A program made the translations under genes and the position numbers. A DNA stretch of 39,625 bases, taken from positions 1-39,625 of the forward strand of contig JACNJF010000222.1 of assembly GCA_014382695.1 (NCBI GenBank), read 5' to 3'. Under the pieces are notes generated by a model. The model worked only from the letters and a program-made list of their open reading frames with translations. It did no database searches and was not told the DNA's origin. The DNA is from Gammaproteobacteria bacterium (GTDB taxonomy: Bacteria; Pseudomonadota; Gammaproteobacteria; GCA-001735895). Positions 1-8,389 of the stretch are shown here, piece after piece (position 1 is the first letter of the stretch; each line of letters begins with the position of its first letter).

Positions 1-121
1 TGTTCTCACATATCTGTATTAGTTTGTTAAACTGCTTCATCGAAAAAAGCCCATCAACACCCGAAACCAGAATCATACCATTTATTGGCCGGATCGCATC
101 CCTAAGGGGGCGCTCTGACAC
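1..121 (-). CDS. Possible protein of unknown function, 3' part cut off by the window edge
   Basis: An open frame of 40 codons runs off the left edge. The likely start is GTG at 121, preceded by AGGG at 130-133 with an 8-base spacer; an in-frame stop lies just upstream. A second possible start is ATG at 76, without a clear ribosome binding site. The translation begins MSERPLRDAIRPINGMILVS and looks protein-like, with a hydrophobic strand, but I do not recognise a family. It is divergent from the plus-strand sugar transferase, with the shared control region at 122-204. The fragment is too short to separate a real gene from a chance frame. Confidence 0.3.
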   Translation of the reverse strand, partial: MSERPLRDAIRPINGMILVSGVDGLFSMKQFNKLIQICEN

Positions 122-142
122 TGGCTAAGCCCTAATAAATGG
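78..142. repeat. 9-bp perfect inverted repeat upstream of the sugar transferase gene
   Basis: CCATTTATT at 78-86 is repeated in inverse as AATAAATGG at 134-142, with 47 bases between. The match continues imperfectly inward (GGCC against GGGC, with one bulged base). The right arm lies just upstream of the TATAAT box at 163-168. It could be an operator pair, an RNA stem of the divergent transcript, or the remnant of an element end; the sequence does not decide. Confidence 0.4.
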
Positions 143-168
143 CACAAACATAAACGGCCCCGTATAAT
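140..168 (+). promoter_or_regulatory. Likely sigma70 promoter of the WcaJ-type gene
   Basis: A perfect TATAAT at 163-168 lies 36 bases before the TTG start at 205. The hexamer 17 bases upstream is TGGCAC at 140-145, a poor -35 match. Transcription would begin near 175 and give a leader of about 30 bases. The -10 is convincing and the -35 is weak, so the promoter may need an activator. Confidence 0.45.
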
Positions 169-204
169 CCACCCGTCTTAAGCAATATCTCTGCAGGCTG
201 CGTT

Positions 205-1599
205 TTGAACTACAAGGAATCCTCATCTTTCATTGTCTGGGCTCAGCGCGCTTTAGATGTTTTCATTCCGATCGCCATTCTGTACATTCTGGCATCTCTG
301 TATTCGGTAAACTGGTCGGATAAGTACCAGATTCTGGCGATACTCGGCGGTTTGCTGCTGGTGGTGTTCAATCAGAGCACCGGGGCCTACTCGCTATGGC
401 GCGGTTATGCACTGTTTTCCGGATTCCGGCTGGTGATTCAGGCCTGGGTGTTTACCTGGCTGGCCCTGCTCGCACTCACCTTTCTGTTCAAGGACAGCAG
501 TTACTATTCGCGTTTTGTGCTGACCGGCTGGGCCATCATTACGCCATTTGTACTGCTACTGTACCGTTTCATCTTGCGTAGTTTACTAGGTAAATTCCGA
601 ACCCAGGGCTGGAGCACACGCAAGGTCGCGATCCTCGGGGCTGGAATGCTGGGGCATAAACTGGCGACGACGCTGACAACGGCCAAAATGCTCGGCTATG
701 TTCCGGTCTGCTTCTATGATGATGACGTAAACCTGACGAATACTGCTTTCAATGGTATTCCAGTGTCTGGCACTATCGATGAGTTTCTAAAAACCAAAGG
801 GCTGGAAGATCAGTTTGATGAAATCTACATCACGCTGCCGCTACGCGCTGAAAAACGAATCAAGGAAATCCTGTATGTGCTGTCGGATAGCACCATTACG
901 GTTAAGTTTATTCCGGATTATTTCACTTTCGACCTGTTGCACTCACGCATTACCGATATCGCTGGCATCCCTATCATCAGTGTTTACGATTCGCCACTCA
1001 ACAATCTGACCAACAAGGTCTTCAAGAGGCTGGAAGATATCGTTCTTTCTATCATCATCATACTATTGATTTCTCCACTACTACTGATCATCAGCATTCT
1101 GGTGAAAACCACCTCCGAGGGACCTGTCATCTTCAAGCAGAAAAGATATGGTCTGAATGGCAAGGAAATTAATGTGTGGAAGTTTCGCAGCATGTACGCA
1201 ACGGAAGATGATGGCAGCGTGATTCAGGCCAAAAAGAATGATCGCCGAATCACCCCGATCGGAGCCTTCCTGCGTAAAACCTCGCTCGATGAGCTACCAC
1301 AGTTTTTCAATGCGCTATCCGGACGCATGTCGATCGTCGGCCCCAGGCCGCATGCCACCGCACACAACGAACAGCACCGCAAGCAGATTTCGCGCTATAT
1401 GCTGCGCCATACGGTTAAACCCGGCATTACCGGCTGGGCACAGGTCAACGGCTGGCGCGGCGAAACTGACACGCTGGATAAGATGGTGAAACGGGTTGAG
1501 TTCGACCTGTTCTATATCGATAACTGGTCAATCTGGCTGGATTTAAAGATCATCATGCTGACCGTGATTAAGGGCTTTATCAACAAAAACGCCTACTGA
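205..1599 (+). CDS. wcaJ: Undecaprenyl-phosphate hexose-1-phosphate transferase (WcaJ/EpsE-type polyprenyl glycosylphosphotransferase)
   Basis: This inner-membrane enzyme starts a repeat unit by moving a hexose-1-phosphate, glucose in characterised WcaJ proteins, from a UDP-sugar to undecaprenyl phosphate. The 464-residue length is normal for the family. The N-terminal half has about four hydrophobic segments (near residues 12-33, 42-60, 75-96, 105-125), followed by a nucleotide-binding-like stretch (VAILGAGMLG). The C-terminal catalytic domain begins near residue 272 with a further membrane segment and carries KFRSMY, DELPQF and SIVGPRP, the hallmark motifs of bacterial sugar transferases. 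The start is TTG; no in-frame ATG or GTG lies between the upstream stop (151-153) and this codon. The gene converges on the minus-strand O-antigen cluster and probably supplies its first sugar. The exact sugar cannot be read from the sequence. Confidence 0.9.
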   Translation: MNYKESSSFIVWAQRALDVFIPIAILYILASLYSVNWSDKYQILAILGGLLLVVFNQSTGAYSLWRGYALFSGFRLVIQAWVFTWLALLALTFLFKDSSYYSRFVLTGWAIITPFVLLLYRFILRSLLGKFRTQGWSTRKVAILGAGMLGHKLATTLTTAKMLGYVPVCFYDDDVNLTNTAFNGIPVSGTIDEFLKTKGLEDQFDEIYITLPLRAEKRIKEILYVLSDSTITVKFIPDYFTFDLLHSRITDIAGIPIISVYDSPLNNLTNKVFKRLEDIVLSIIIILLISPLLLIISILVKTTSEGPVIFKQKRYGLNGKEINVWKFRSMYATEDDGSVIQAKKNDRRITPIGAFLRKTSLDELPQFFNALSGRMSIVGPRPHATAHNEQHRKQISRYMLRHTVKPGITGWAQVNGWRGETDTLDKMVKRVEFDLFYIDNWSIWLDLKIIMLTVIKGFINKNAY

Positions 1600-1636
1600 G
1601 CCGCCGATAAAAAAGGATAGTAAAAGCCCAGCTTAT

Positions 1637-2761
1637 TCAGGCTAACGGTTGCTGATAACACAGCCGGAGTGTTTGCAGCATGTTGCTGATCTCGAATCTC
1701 TGCCGTGCATAGTCAAACGCCTGTTCCCGCATCTGCTCTAATTCACTGGTGCTCGACTGCAAGGCTTTTTCGATAGCCGCTTCCAGCGCCTGCACACTGC
1801 CGCTGTAATAACAGAAGGCATACTCTGCTGGCACCACTTCAGCAAGACCGCCGGCATTCGAAGCAATCAGCGATTTTTTCAGCATCATGGCTTCAACCGC
1901 GACATAACCAAACGACTCGAATAGCGATGGAATCAGCACGAAGTCGAGGGATTGCATGGTGCGATACACATCATCCACTTCGCCGTGCAGAAATATCCTG
2001 TCCGTCATTCCGCTTTGCTCAATGTCATCCCGCAGTGACTCGCGTAATGGCCCGTTACCATACAGGTGAAATTCAAACGCTCGACCTTTTGCGAGTAATG
2101 ACTGCACGGCCTGCAACGCCAGATGCGGCCCTTTTTCGTGACGCAAAATGCCAAAATATCCGATCCGCAGTGGCAGTCCTTCGATTCTGCCCGGTGCAGC
2201 TGCGGCCTGACTCTGATCGATCCACGCGATCCCATTGTAATTAACCCGCGTATTAACCGCCCCGCAGCCAAATTTGGCGGCAAACGAGTCGGCCGTGTAA
2301 TTCGATTCGAACAGCAGCAGATCGGTAAAGTGGCACAGAAAACGTTCCACCATTTTGTAGATAAAGCTTTCCATCCGGCTGAACATGCTATGCACCACAC
2401 CGCCATGCGGGGTATAGATGACGGCACAACCGGCGAGCTTGCCGCAGATTCTGGCATACAGCCCGCCCTTGGCTCCGTGCCCATGCACCAGATCAATATT
2501 ATGGCGGCGTATATAGCGGTAAATGCTCAGACAGTTTCGTAGATCGGAAAGCGCCGGCTTTTTAGAGATCTCGAGACAACGATGCTCCACGATGCGCTGT
2601 TCCAGTTCAGTGATTTCAATCTGATACTGGCGGTCACCCTGGTTTGAGCTGATATAGTAAAAATCAAAATCACTGTGCAGGCCGTTTAAAATATCATGCA
2701 CATGTTTACGAATCCCGCCCGCAGGATCGCCCACAATCTGTAATACACGTCTGTTAGCCAT
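1637..2761 (-). CDS. Glycosyltransferase family 4 (GT-B fold)
   Basis: A cytoplasmic or membrane-associated retaining glycosyltransferase that would add one sugar to the lipid-linked O-unit. Over 374 residues it shows the glycine-rich N-terminal donor loop (GDPAGGIRKHV, residues 11-21), the HGHGAKGG segment (93-100), the start of the second Rossmann domain (GYFGILRHEKG, 201-211) and the family's E-x7-E nucleotide-binding motif (E282 to E290). It is the last gene of the cluster; its ATG lies one base after the stop of the GT2 gene, so translation is probably coupled. I see no clear terminator before the convergent wcaJ end. Donor and acceptor are unknown. Confidence 0.88.
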   Translation of the reverse strand: MANRRVLQIVGDPAGGIRKHVHDILNGLHSDFDFYYISSNQGDRQYQIEITELEQRIVEHRCLEISKKPALSDLRNCLSIYRYIRRHNIDLVHGHGAKGGLYARICGKLAGCAVIYTPHGGVVHSMFSRMESFIYKMVERFLCHFTDLLLFESNYTADSFAAKFGCGAVNTRVNYNGIAWIDQSQAAAAPGRIEGLPLRIGYFGILRHEKGPHLALQAVQSLLAKGRAFEFHLYGNGPLRESLRDDIEQSGMTDRIFLHGEVDDVYRTMQSLDFVLIPSLFESFGYVAVEAMMLKKSLIASNAGGLAEVVPAEYAFCYYSGSVQALEAAIEKALQSSTSELEQMREQAFDYARQRFEISNMLQTLRLCYQQPLA

Positions 2762-2762
2762 T

Positions 2763-3776
2763 CTAAAACTTGACTCTTTTAACCAGCCCGGCCAGCCAGT
2801 TACTTTGCGGCAGCATGGTCAGCAGGCGACTAAACAGTGCCAGCACAAAAAATTTGGTATGGAAGCGAGATTCAAAAATCAGTCCCGCATTGCGTAGTAA
2901 AGCAACCGGTTGAAAGTCACGGTGACCCAGTATCACACGGTTCAAATTGGTATTCGCGCGATCCTTCATCAGTAAAAATCGGCGATAACGGACTAGCTGC
3001 GTACTCTGTTGTTCCGAAAAACCACCATTCTCGATAGCATCATCAAGTACCAGAAAATAATCATGATCGTCAATGCGCGCACGCGCCAGGTTAAACGAAA
3101 AGCTGACCGCTGAAACACGGTAGCGCATCAATGGCTGATTGATAAAGCCGAACATCCCCTGTTCGGTTAAGCGGAACCAGACATTAAAATCGGCCGCACT
3201 CTTAAACGCCTGACGGTTAAAGCGTTGTATATGATTTTTCAGGATAGGCGTTCTAAACAGCACACTGGGGCAGGTCACAAAGTTGCCGTATTTAAAGCAC
3301 AGATTGATCAGGCTAAATCGATCCAGCACAGACTCTTTCTGATCCGCCAGCTCCGGCGGCACCATTCTCAGCCCGGTCGCCGTATCGTTTTCATCGATCA
3401 GGCTGGCATGGGTTGAAACCGCAACCGCTTCCGGGTGACGCAACAGGAAATCGAGCTGCACGGCAATGATGCTATGTTCATACACGTCATCCGAATGAAA
3501 GATGGCGGCAAACTCGCCCTCAGCCGCTGCGATACAGGTGTTGAAGTTATCCTCAAGGGAAACGGTGGATTCACGGGTAAACAGCTGAATACGCGAATCT
3601 TGATCGATAAAACCCTGTACGACATCGCGCGTTGTATCGCTGGAGGCATTATCGAAAACCTTGATCAGCAGATTCGGATACGACTGGCTGACAATACTGT
3701 GCAGGGTCTGCGCAATCGTCAGCGCATTGTTGTAACAGGGAATACACACACATACCAATGGATCAGACATCGACAC
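2763..3776 (-). CDS. Glycosyltransferase family 2 (GT-A fold)
   Basis: A predicted inverting glycosyltransferase of 337 residues. The N-terminal fold is typical: VCVCIPCYNNALTIAQTL (8-25), the FDNASSDTT loop (41-49) and a metal-binding SDD (95-97). The C-terminal 100 residues are basic and lack clear transmembrane helices. The start overlaps the end of the flippase gene by 14 bases; a second ATG two codons in would also fit. Known abequosyl- and related dideoxyhexosyltransferases of Salmonella are GT2-type, so this is a candidate for transferring the CDP-dideoxyhexose. That assignment is inference. Confidence 0.85.
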   Translation of the reverse strand: MSMSDPLVCVCIPCYNNALTIAQTLHSIVSQSYPNLLIKVFDNASSDTTRDVVQGFIDQDSRIQLFTRESTVSLEDNFNTCIAAAEGEFAAIFHSDDVYEHSIIAVQLDFLLRHPEAVAVSTHASLIDENDTATGLRMVPPELADQKESVLDRFSLINLCFKYGNFVTCPSVLFRTPILKNHIQRFNRQAFKSAADFNVWFRLTEQGMFGFINQPLMRYRVSAVSFSFNLARARIDDHDYFLVLDDAIENGGFSEQQSTQLVRYRRFLLMKDRANTNLNRVILGHRDFQPVALLRNAGLIFESRFHTKFFVLALFSRLLTMLPQSNWLAGLVKRVKF

Positions 3777-5214
3777 CTCTGCGTTTGTACTGACGAAAAA
3801 TAATCAGTGCCAGGTACGAACCAGAGACACTACTAAACAGGAATGAAACGAGGATGCTCTCTGCCTTATCCCATAAAAAAAAGGCAACCACAGCCACCGG
3901 CAAAAGATAGATAATCAATTGGGCCAGGGCCTGCCAGGGGAAACTAAACGACAGTAGACGTCTGGCCGACCTGAGCATCAATAGCAGCGTAATTAGCCAG
4001 GATATGGTCAGCGCAGAAATTACCAGCCACTGCCAGTTGGTGGAATAGACCGCCACAAAACTGGCTACCGATGCGATCATCGCACCCCACAGATACGGCG
4101 AAATATTGCGTTGTGTCTGATATTCGCTATGCGCCGCATGACTCAGCACATTCGCTGATACTCGAAGAAACTCGATAAACAGGCCTGCCATCAAAAAAAT
4201 ATAGGCTGACAGGAAGCGCGGGTCAGCCAGTATCGACAATAGAAAGGGAGAGATCGCAATCAATACAAACAGCGCGCCACCAATCACCGGAATCGTATTA
4301 TTGATAAAACTCTGGAACAGCAGTGAGCGCTCCTGCTGCGTCTGGCACTGTGCCAGTCCCTTATAAAAGGGCGCATGAAAAACCTGCATGATGAGTGACT
4401 CAACAGCGCCGGCCAGACTGGTAGCCAGACCCAGGCCGAGCCCGATATAGGCGAGGTCTTCTGCACTCAGCGCACCCTCGATGATCAGCTTATAGGAATT
4501 TCCAAGTACCCAGAATAGCAGCGTAGCAGCGGCCAGCGGCAGGGAAAAGCTGGAAACGCCATTAATCGCACCCCATTTTAATGGTGAAAGTGTTAAATCT
4601 TCTTTATCGAGCACCCTTTTATAAAAATAGGCCAGTGCCAGTAAAAAACCGATCATCAGCCCGCCAATCTGGCCGCTAAACCAGTACAGGGCTGTGGCTT
4701 CGTAAACGAGCACAAAAACGCTGGAAAAAATCAGGTAGAGTGCCACTGAAATCAGGGTGAAAATCACAAACGCCTTGCGGTAATACAACAGGTTGAGCGC
4801 AGGTATCACCGTCTGGTTCCAGGTATTAAAATAAACAAACAGAAATAAAAGCAGCGAAAAATAAAACGTATCAATCGACTCACCCACACCGGCAACAGCA
4901 AGCAACGCTGGCACCAGCAAGGTCAACATCGAGACCGCCAGTACGTAGTAATTAAAGGCTAAAAAATTGCTCGCAATAGTCCCTTCGTCTTTCCAGCTAT
5001 TCAGCTTACGATTGATAAAGCTACCAACAGGATTGATCAGTGCCATACCAAAAAAGGAGGCGACAGAAATGATCAGAATCAGATGACCGATTTCATTATC
5101 CGGCAGATAAGTGGTAAACAGCCTGACCGCAATAAACAGCAACAGCATTTGCAGTAGCTTACCGGCGCCTAGTACCACCAGATCCGAGCGCAGGAATGAC
5201 GTTAAAGCGGACAT
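3763..5214 (-). CDS. wzx: O-antigen flippase, Wzx/polysaccharide transporter family
   Basis: A highly hydrophobic 483-residue protein with about 12-14 membrane helices and the basic loops expected of the MOP/PST superfamily. Wzx proteins move the completed undecaprenyl-linked unit from the cytoplasmic to the periplasmic face of the inner membrane. Family membership rests on the hydrophobic profile, the N-terminal pattern (a short amphipathic stretch, then LGAGKLLQMLLLF and a polar loop followed by INPVGSFINRKL) and the position among glycosyltransferases. The ATG directly follows the stop codon of the GT10 gene with no gap. With the Wzy-like gene at 10630 it points to a Wzx/Wzy-dependent pathway rather than an ABC export route; no wzm or wzt is seen. 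Confidence 0.85.
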   Translation of the reverse strand: MSALTSFLRSDLVVLGAGKLLQMLLLFIAVRLFTTYLPDNEIGHLILIISVASFFGMALINPVGSFINRKLNSWKDEGTIASNFLAFNYYVLAVSMLTLLVPALLAVAGVGESIDTFYFSLLLFLFVYFNTWNQTVIPALNLLYYRKAFVIFTLISVALYLIFSSVFVLVYEATALYWFSGQIGGLMIGFLLALAYFYKRVLDKEDLTLSPLKWGAINGVSSFSLPLAAATLLFWVLGNSYKLIIEGALSAEDLAYIGLGLGLATSLAGAVESLIMQVFHAPFYKGLAQCQTQQERSLLFQSFINNTIPVIGGALFVLIAISPFLLSILADPRFLSAYIFLMAGLFIEFLRVSANVLSHAAHSEYQTQRNISPYLWGAMIASVASFVAVYSTNWQWLVISALTISWLITLLLMLRSARRLLSFSFPWQALAQLIIYLLPVAVVAFFLWDKAESILVSFLFSSVSGSYLALIIFRQYKRRGVDV

Positions 5215-6222
5215 TTATGCAGTCACTTGCTGGACAATCGTTTGCACAAAAAACTCAATCGAAAACTCTTTCGCCGCGGTAGAACAGAGATAAGACTGGA
5301 TAGCATCCAGCCGCTCCAGGTATTCTTCATCGGTCATACCGATTAAGTATTGATAAAGATCTTCATAGCTGGAAAAATCCCGCCTGTCGACAAAGCATTG
5401 CGCAGGGACATGCTGCAGAATATTTCCGGCACCCCAGTAAACAGGGATACAGCCGGCAAAAAAGCAGTCGAATATTTTTTCCGTGATATAGCCCGGAATA
5501 TCTCTGGCGTTTTCAAAACAGATGGAAAAGCGGTATTGCTCCAGCAGACTTTTCTTTTCATCGATTCGCCCTCTATAGGAAGGATAGCGCTGTGCCAGTA
5601 GTTTCGTTAGCGGACCGATTCGGTTCAGTGCGCGCCAAAGTTTCGGGCCAGTAAAACGGTAGCGATCCCAGCCGATGCCATACAGATCGAATTGCTGTGG
5701 ATGGTTGTGTTCAAACCAGCGTATGGCCTCGACTCTTTTGCTATACAGCTCGAGGGGATGGTCAACTCGTTTATGCCCGGCAATCAGTGCACAGAATTTA
5801 TCTTTCTTTGCCAGATCCCGCTTAATCTGCTCAGGCAATTGAAAGGCAAAATTCATCTTGAAGTACTTTTTGTTATCCACAAAATCATCATGCCAGGTGA
5901 ATATTTTATTGAACGCCCGATGCCGCTCCAGCTGCCAGTTATTCGGGCGTATCAATTCACTTTCAAACAGGAGTAGATACGATTTTTGTACCGCATCTGC
6001 AGCAGGCAGGCGGGCGGGCATTTCATTGTAGATGACCAGTTCGGAATCTTCTGTAGAGTGAATATCGGAGGTCGCAAGATCAAAGCCGGATTCACCTAAC
6101 TTCTGTTTCAGTGCATAAAATGGTAGCAGGCAATTATCACGATTGGCGATGCGGTCATCCAGTGCAAACAGGCGGTTATTACGGTAGAAAGAGTCTGCGT
6201 TGACGATACAGGCTTTTTTCAT
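5215..6222 (-). CDS. GT10-type glycosyltransferase (alpha-1,3-fucosyltransferase family), possible colitosyltransferase
   Basis: The 335-residue protein carries the GT10 donor-binding signature at residues 236-264: FEN, then GYITEKIFDCF, then GCIPVYWG. A second GT10-like segment, RVEAIRWFEHN…FDLYGIGW, lies at about 163-185. Family members transfer L-fucose from GDP-fucose. Here the adjacent genes make GDP-4-keto-6-deoxymannose and then remove its 3-hydroxyl, so the real donor may be GDP-L-colitose (3-deoxy-L-fucose). That substrate switch is inferred from context. The ATG shares four bases with the end of the CgeB-like gene. No signal peptide is present; the enzyme should work at the cytoplasmic face. 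Confidence 0.82.
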   Translation of the reverse strand: MKKACIVNADSFYRNNRLFALDDRIANRDNCLLPFYALKQKLGESGFDLATSDIHSTEDSELVIYNEMPARLPAADAVQKSYLLLFESELIRPNNWQLERHRAFNKIFTWHDDFVDNKKYFKMNFAFQLPEQIKRDLAKKDKFCALIAGHKRVDHPLELYSKRVEAIRWFEHNHPQQFDLYGIGWDRYRFTGPKLWRALNRIGPLTKLLAQRYPSYRGRIDEKKSLLEQYRFSICFENARDIPGYITEKIFDCFFAGCIPVYWGAGNILQHVPAQCFVDRRDFSSYEDLYQYLIGMTDEEYLERLDAIQSYLCSTAAKEFSIEFFVQTIVQQVTA

Positions 6223-7214
6223 GAGAGCGCACGGATGACCTGTTCAATTCGATGGATATAACCGTGTTGTTGCAGGGCGCGCTGATGTCCTGCGACCTTT
6301 ATGGCTTCGCGTTCTTTATCATTTTCCTGTTCCAGATAATAACGAATCTGTAACGCGGCTTCCTCGACCGAGGAATAGCAACAGACCTCGCTACCGATCT
6401 GCAAGTAGTTTTCCAGTGTTGGCACATAGTCGGTTAACTGGAATCCTCCAAAGAATGGAATCTCAAAGTTTCGTGCCTTAATCTGGCTGGAAGCCTTACG
6501 CGACTTCAGCGCAGTTAAAAACGCACGTAGCGAACTAAACAGATAGCCAAAACTGAAGCTGGTACTATTTGAGATATTTAAATTTATCTTAGAGCACGCA
6601 AACAGCTCAGACATCTGCTGACTGCTGAGCGCGCCCTGCGGCCAGCCATGTCCGAAAGCAGACACCTTGATTCCCTGCCCGGCCAGCTGATTGATAAACC
6701 ATTTTCGATAGGGGTGATAGCCGCCGACAAAACTAACTTCATGGGTATAACTCTTCGCCTCGGGTGGCACTTCATGCTCATTGATCGCAGCCCACTGACT
6801 ATAGATCACATTGCTCTGACCGATGCGGTGATACTTTGGAATGGAAAACTTATCGGTGGTCACACACCAGCTAAAACAGGGCGCATACACTCTGGTAAAA
6901 CTTTTAAAACGCCACTGGTCATCCCCGAACCAGTTGATGGTTGTATACTTTGACTTCAGGTATTGTAAAGTCGCAATCGAAAACTGATCTCTGAACAGGC
7001 AGAAAAAAATCAGATCCGGCTTGATCGAATCCGCGCATTCACGGACGGCCGTTTGCAGCGCAGGAATGTCTTTTAGATAATCATCGTAATAAAAGGTAGA
7101 GACCTGATGCCCCAGCCGTTCAAATGATTTTTTGAAGCCATCCTGACCGATCGCATTGATTCCGCGTGACTTGATGCCATAGTCATACAAAAGATCAACA
7201 TACAGAATTTTCAT
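6219..7214 (-). CDS. Glycosyltransferase with CgeB-like C-terminal domain
   Basis: A 331-residue protein whose last 110 residues match the pattern of the CgeB/Glyco_trans_1_2 domain: a KARNFEIPFFGGF core, a TDYVP turn, E and YSS positions before EEAALQIRYYL, and a terminal HQRALQQHGYIHR stretch. The N-terminal half has alternating strands and helices (KPDLIFFCLFRD; INWFGDDQW) consistent with a GT-B nucleotide-sugar enzyme. It lies between colD and the GT10 gene with 4-base overlaps on both sides, so it belongs to the same transcript. It would add one residue of the O-unit. Donor and linkage are unknown. Confidence 0.78.
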   Translation of the reverse strand: MKILYVDLLYDYGIKSRGINAIGQDGFKKSFERLGHQVSTFYYDDYLKDIPALQTAVRECADSIKPDLIFFCLFRDQFSIATLQYLKSKYTTINWFGDDQWRFKSFTRVYAPCFSWCVTTDKFSIPKYHRIGQSNVIYSQWAAINEHEVPPEAKSYTHEVSFVGGYHPYRKWFINQLAGQGIKVSAFGHGWPQGALSSQQMSELFACSKINLNISNSTSFSFGYLFSSLRAFLTALKSRKASSQIKARNFEIPFFGGFQLTDYVPTLENYLQIGSEVCCYSSVEEAALQIRYYLEQENDKEREAIKVAGHQRALQQHGYIHRIEQVIRALS

Positions 7215-8389
7215 TTAAATCGATTTAGTAGCTGATTAAATTCGAGTAAGGTCGGTTTGATATCGAGCTGATGATTGCCGACAAAAAATCCATGGCTGTC
7301 GATAAATTCAGCGTTCTCGAGGGTTCCTGAAATTTCATAATCAAAATACTGAATCACGGCATTCTTGGCAAAATTACCGGTCACAATCGGACGGCACTCG
7401 ACTCCATTTTCGATCAGATAGGAGGTCAGTTTTTTTCTCTCGATTCCAGAGCCCTGTTTTATCAGCAGCGAAAATCCGAACCAGCTACTTTGCCCCGTTT
7501 CCTGCTGGATCGACAGAAAAGGATGGTCAGCGAATAGCTGCTGGAAATACTGTCCGTTTTCCCGCCGCACGCGGATAAACTCCGGCAACTTCTTTAACTG
7601 CTGTTTGCCGATGGCTCCGCTCATTTCGAGCGGGCGTACGTTATAACCGGGCAGGATAAATTTAAACGACTCTTCAAAAGGGTCATCACTTTTTTTGCCG
7701 GAAACCAGATTGTTATCGGGCAGGTTACGAGTCCAGCCATGCGCCCGCAGACACAGCAGAATGTGATACAACTCTTCATCATCGGTGAGTAGACAACCGC
7801 CTTCCATGGTCGCGATATGGTGGCTAAAAAAGGAGCTGAAGGAACCCATAACACCGAAGGTACCGGCCTGCTTTCCAGCGATTTCGGCACCCATCGATTC
7901 GCAGTTATCTTCCAGCAGGATAATATTGCGCTCAGCGATGAGTTTTTGGATTGCGCTAAAATCATTCGGATTTCCGAGCAGGTTGACCGCCAGAATCGCA
8001 CGCGTATCCGGCGTGATCGCCTGTGCCAGTTTATCCAGATCGAGATTCAGCGTGTTCCGGTTTATATCGACAAACTTCACCTTCAGTCCGTATTGCTGCA
8101 GCGGAAAGTAAGTGGTTGACCAGGATACTGCCGGTACGATGACTTCATCGCCACGCTTTAATCTCAACTTTTCATTGCGCGTATAAAACAGCGCTGCAAT
8201 CATCAGCAGATTGGCGGTCGAACCGGAACTCACCATCAACGCATATTGTGCCCCGAAATAGTCGGCAAACTGCTTTTCGTATTCGGCCACATGCTGACCC
8301 ATGGTAAACATATTGGAGTCGATCACCTTCTGAATCGCGGCTAACTCTTTGTCATCCCAGGTACTGCTGGCGAGTGGGTATTTGTTCAT
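7211..8389 (-). CDS. colD: GDP-4-keto-6-deoxy-D-mannose 3-dehydratase (ColD)
   Basis: ColD uses pyridoxamine phosphate and glutamate to remove the 3-hydroxyl of GDP-4-keto-6-deoxymannose, the committed step to GDP-L-colitose. The fold is the DegT/DnrJ/EryC1 aminotransferase type. The key point is at SFFSHHIATMEGG (residues 186-198): aminotransferases carry the PLP-binding lysine here, whereas this protein has histidine (H190), as in known ColD enzymes. The start (YPLASSTWDD), the PAVSWSTTYFPLQQYG segment and the HGWTRNLPDN segment resemble the Escherichia coli O55 protein as I remember it. Unlike RfbH it lacks the cysteine cluster for a 2Fe-2S centre. Its ATG overlaps the colC stop by four bases and its own stop overlaps the next start. 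Perosamine synthase is argued against by the missing lysine. Confidence 0.88.
   Translation of the reverse strand: MNKYPLASSTWDDKELAAIQKVIDSNMFTMGQHVAEYEKQFADYFGAQYALMVSSGSTANLLMIAALFYTRNEKLRLKRGDEVIVPAVSWSTTYFPLQQYGLKVKFVDINRNTLNLDLDKLAQAITPDTRAILAVNLLGNPNDFSAIQKLIAERNIILLEDNCESMGAEIAGKQAGTFGVMGSFSSFFSHHIATMEGGCLLTDDEELYHILLCLRAHGWTRNLPDNNLVSGKKSDDPFEESFKFILPGYNVRPLEMSGAIGKQQLKKLPEFIRVRRENGQYFQQLFADHPFLSIQQETGQSSWFGFSLLIKQGSGIERKKLTSYLIENGVECRPIVTGNFAKNAVIQYFDYEISGTLENAEFIDSHGFFVGNHQLDIKPTLLEFNQLLNRFK

Noticed and set aside
140-160. TGGCAC resembling the -24 half of a sigma54 promoter upstream of wcaJ
   Set aside because: The required GC-containing -12 element at the fixed distance is absent; the TATAAT at 163-168 explains the region better.
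1600-1636. A terminator between the convergent wcaJ and GT4 ends
   Set aside because: AGCC/GGCT gives only a four-pair stem with a large loop, and the T-runs are not placed right after it on either strand.
7211-8389. Perosamine synthase or other sugar aminotransferase
   Set aside because: The PLP-binding lysine is replaced by histidine (H190), which is the ColD-type dehydratase signature.
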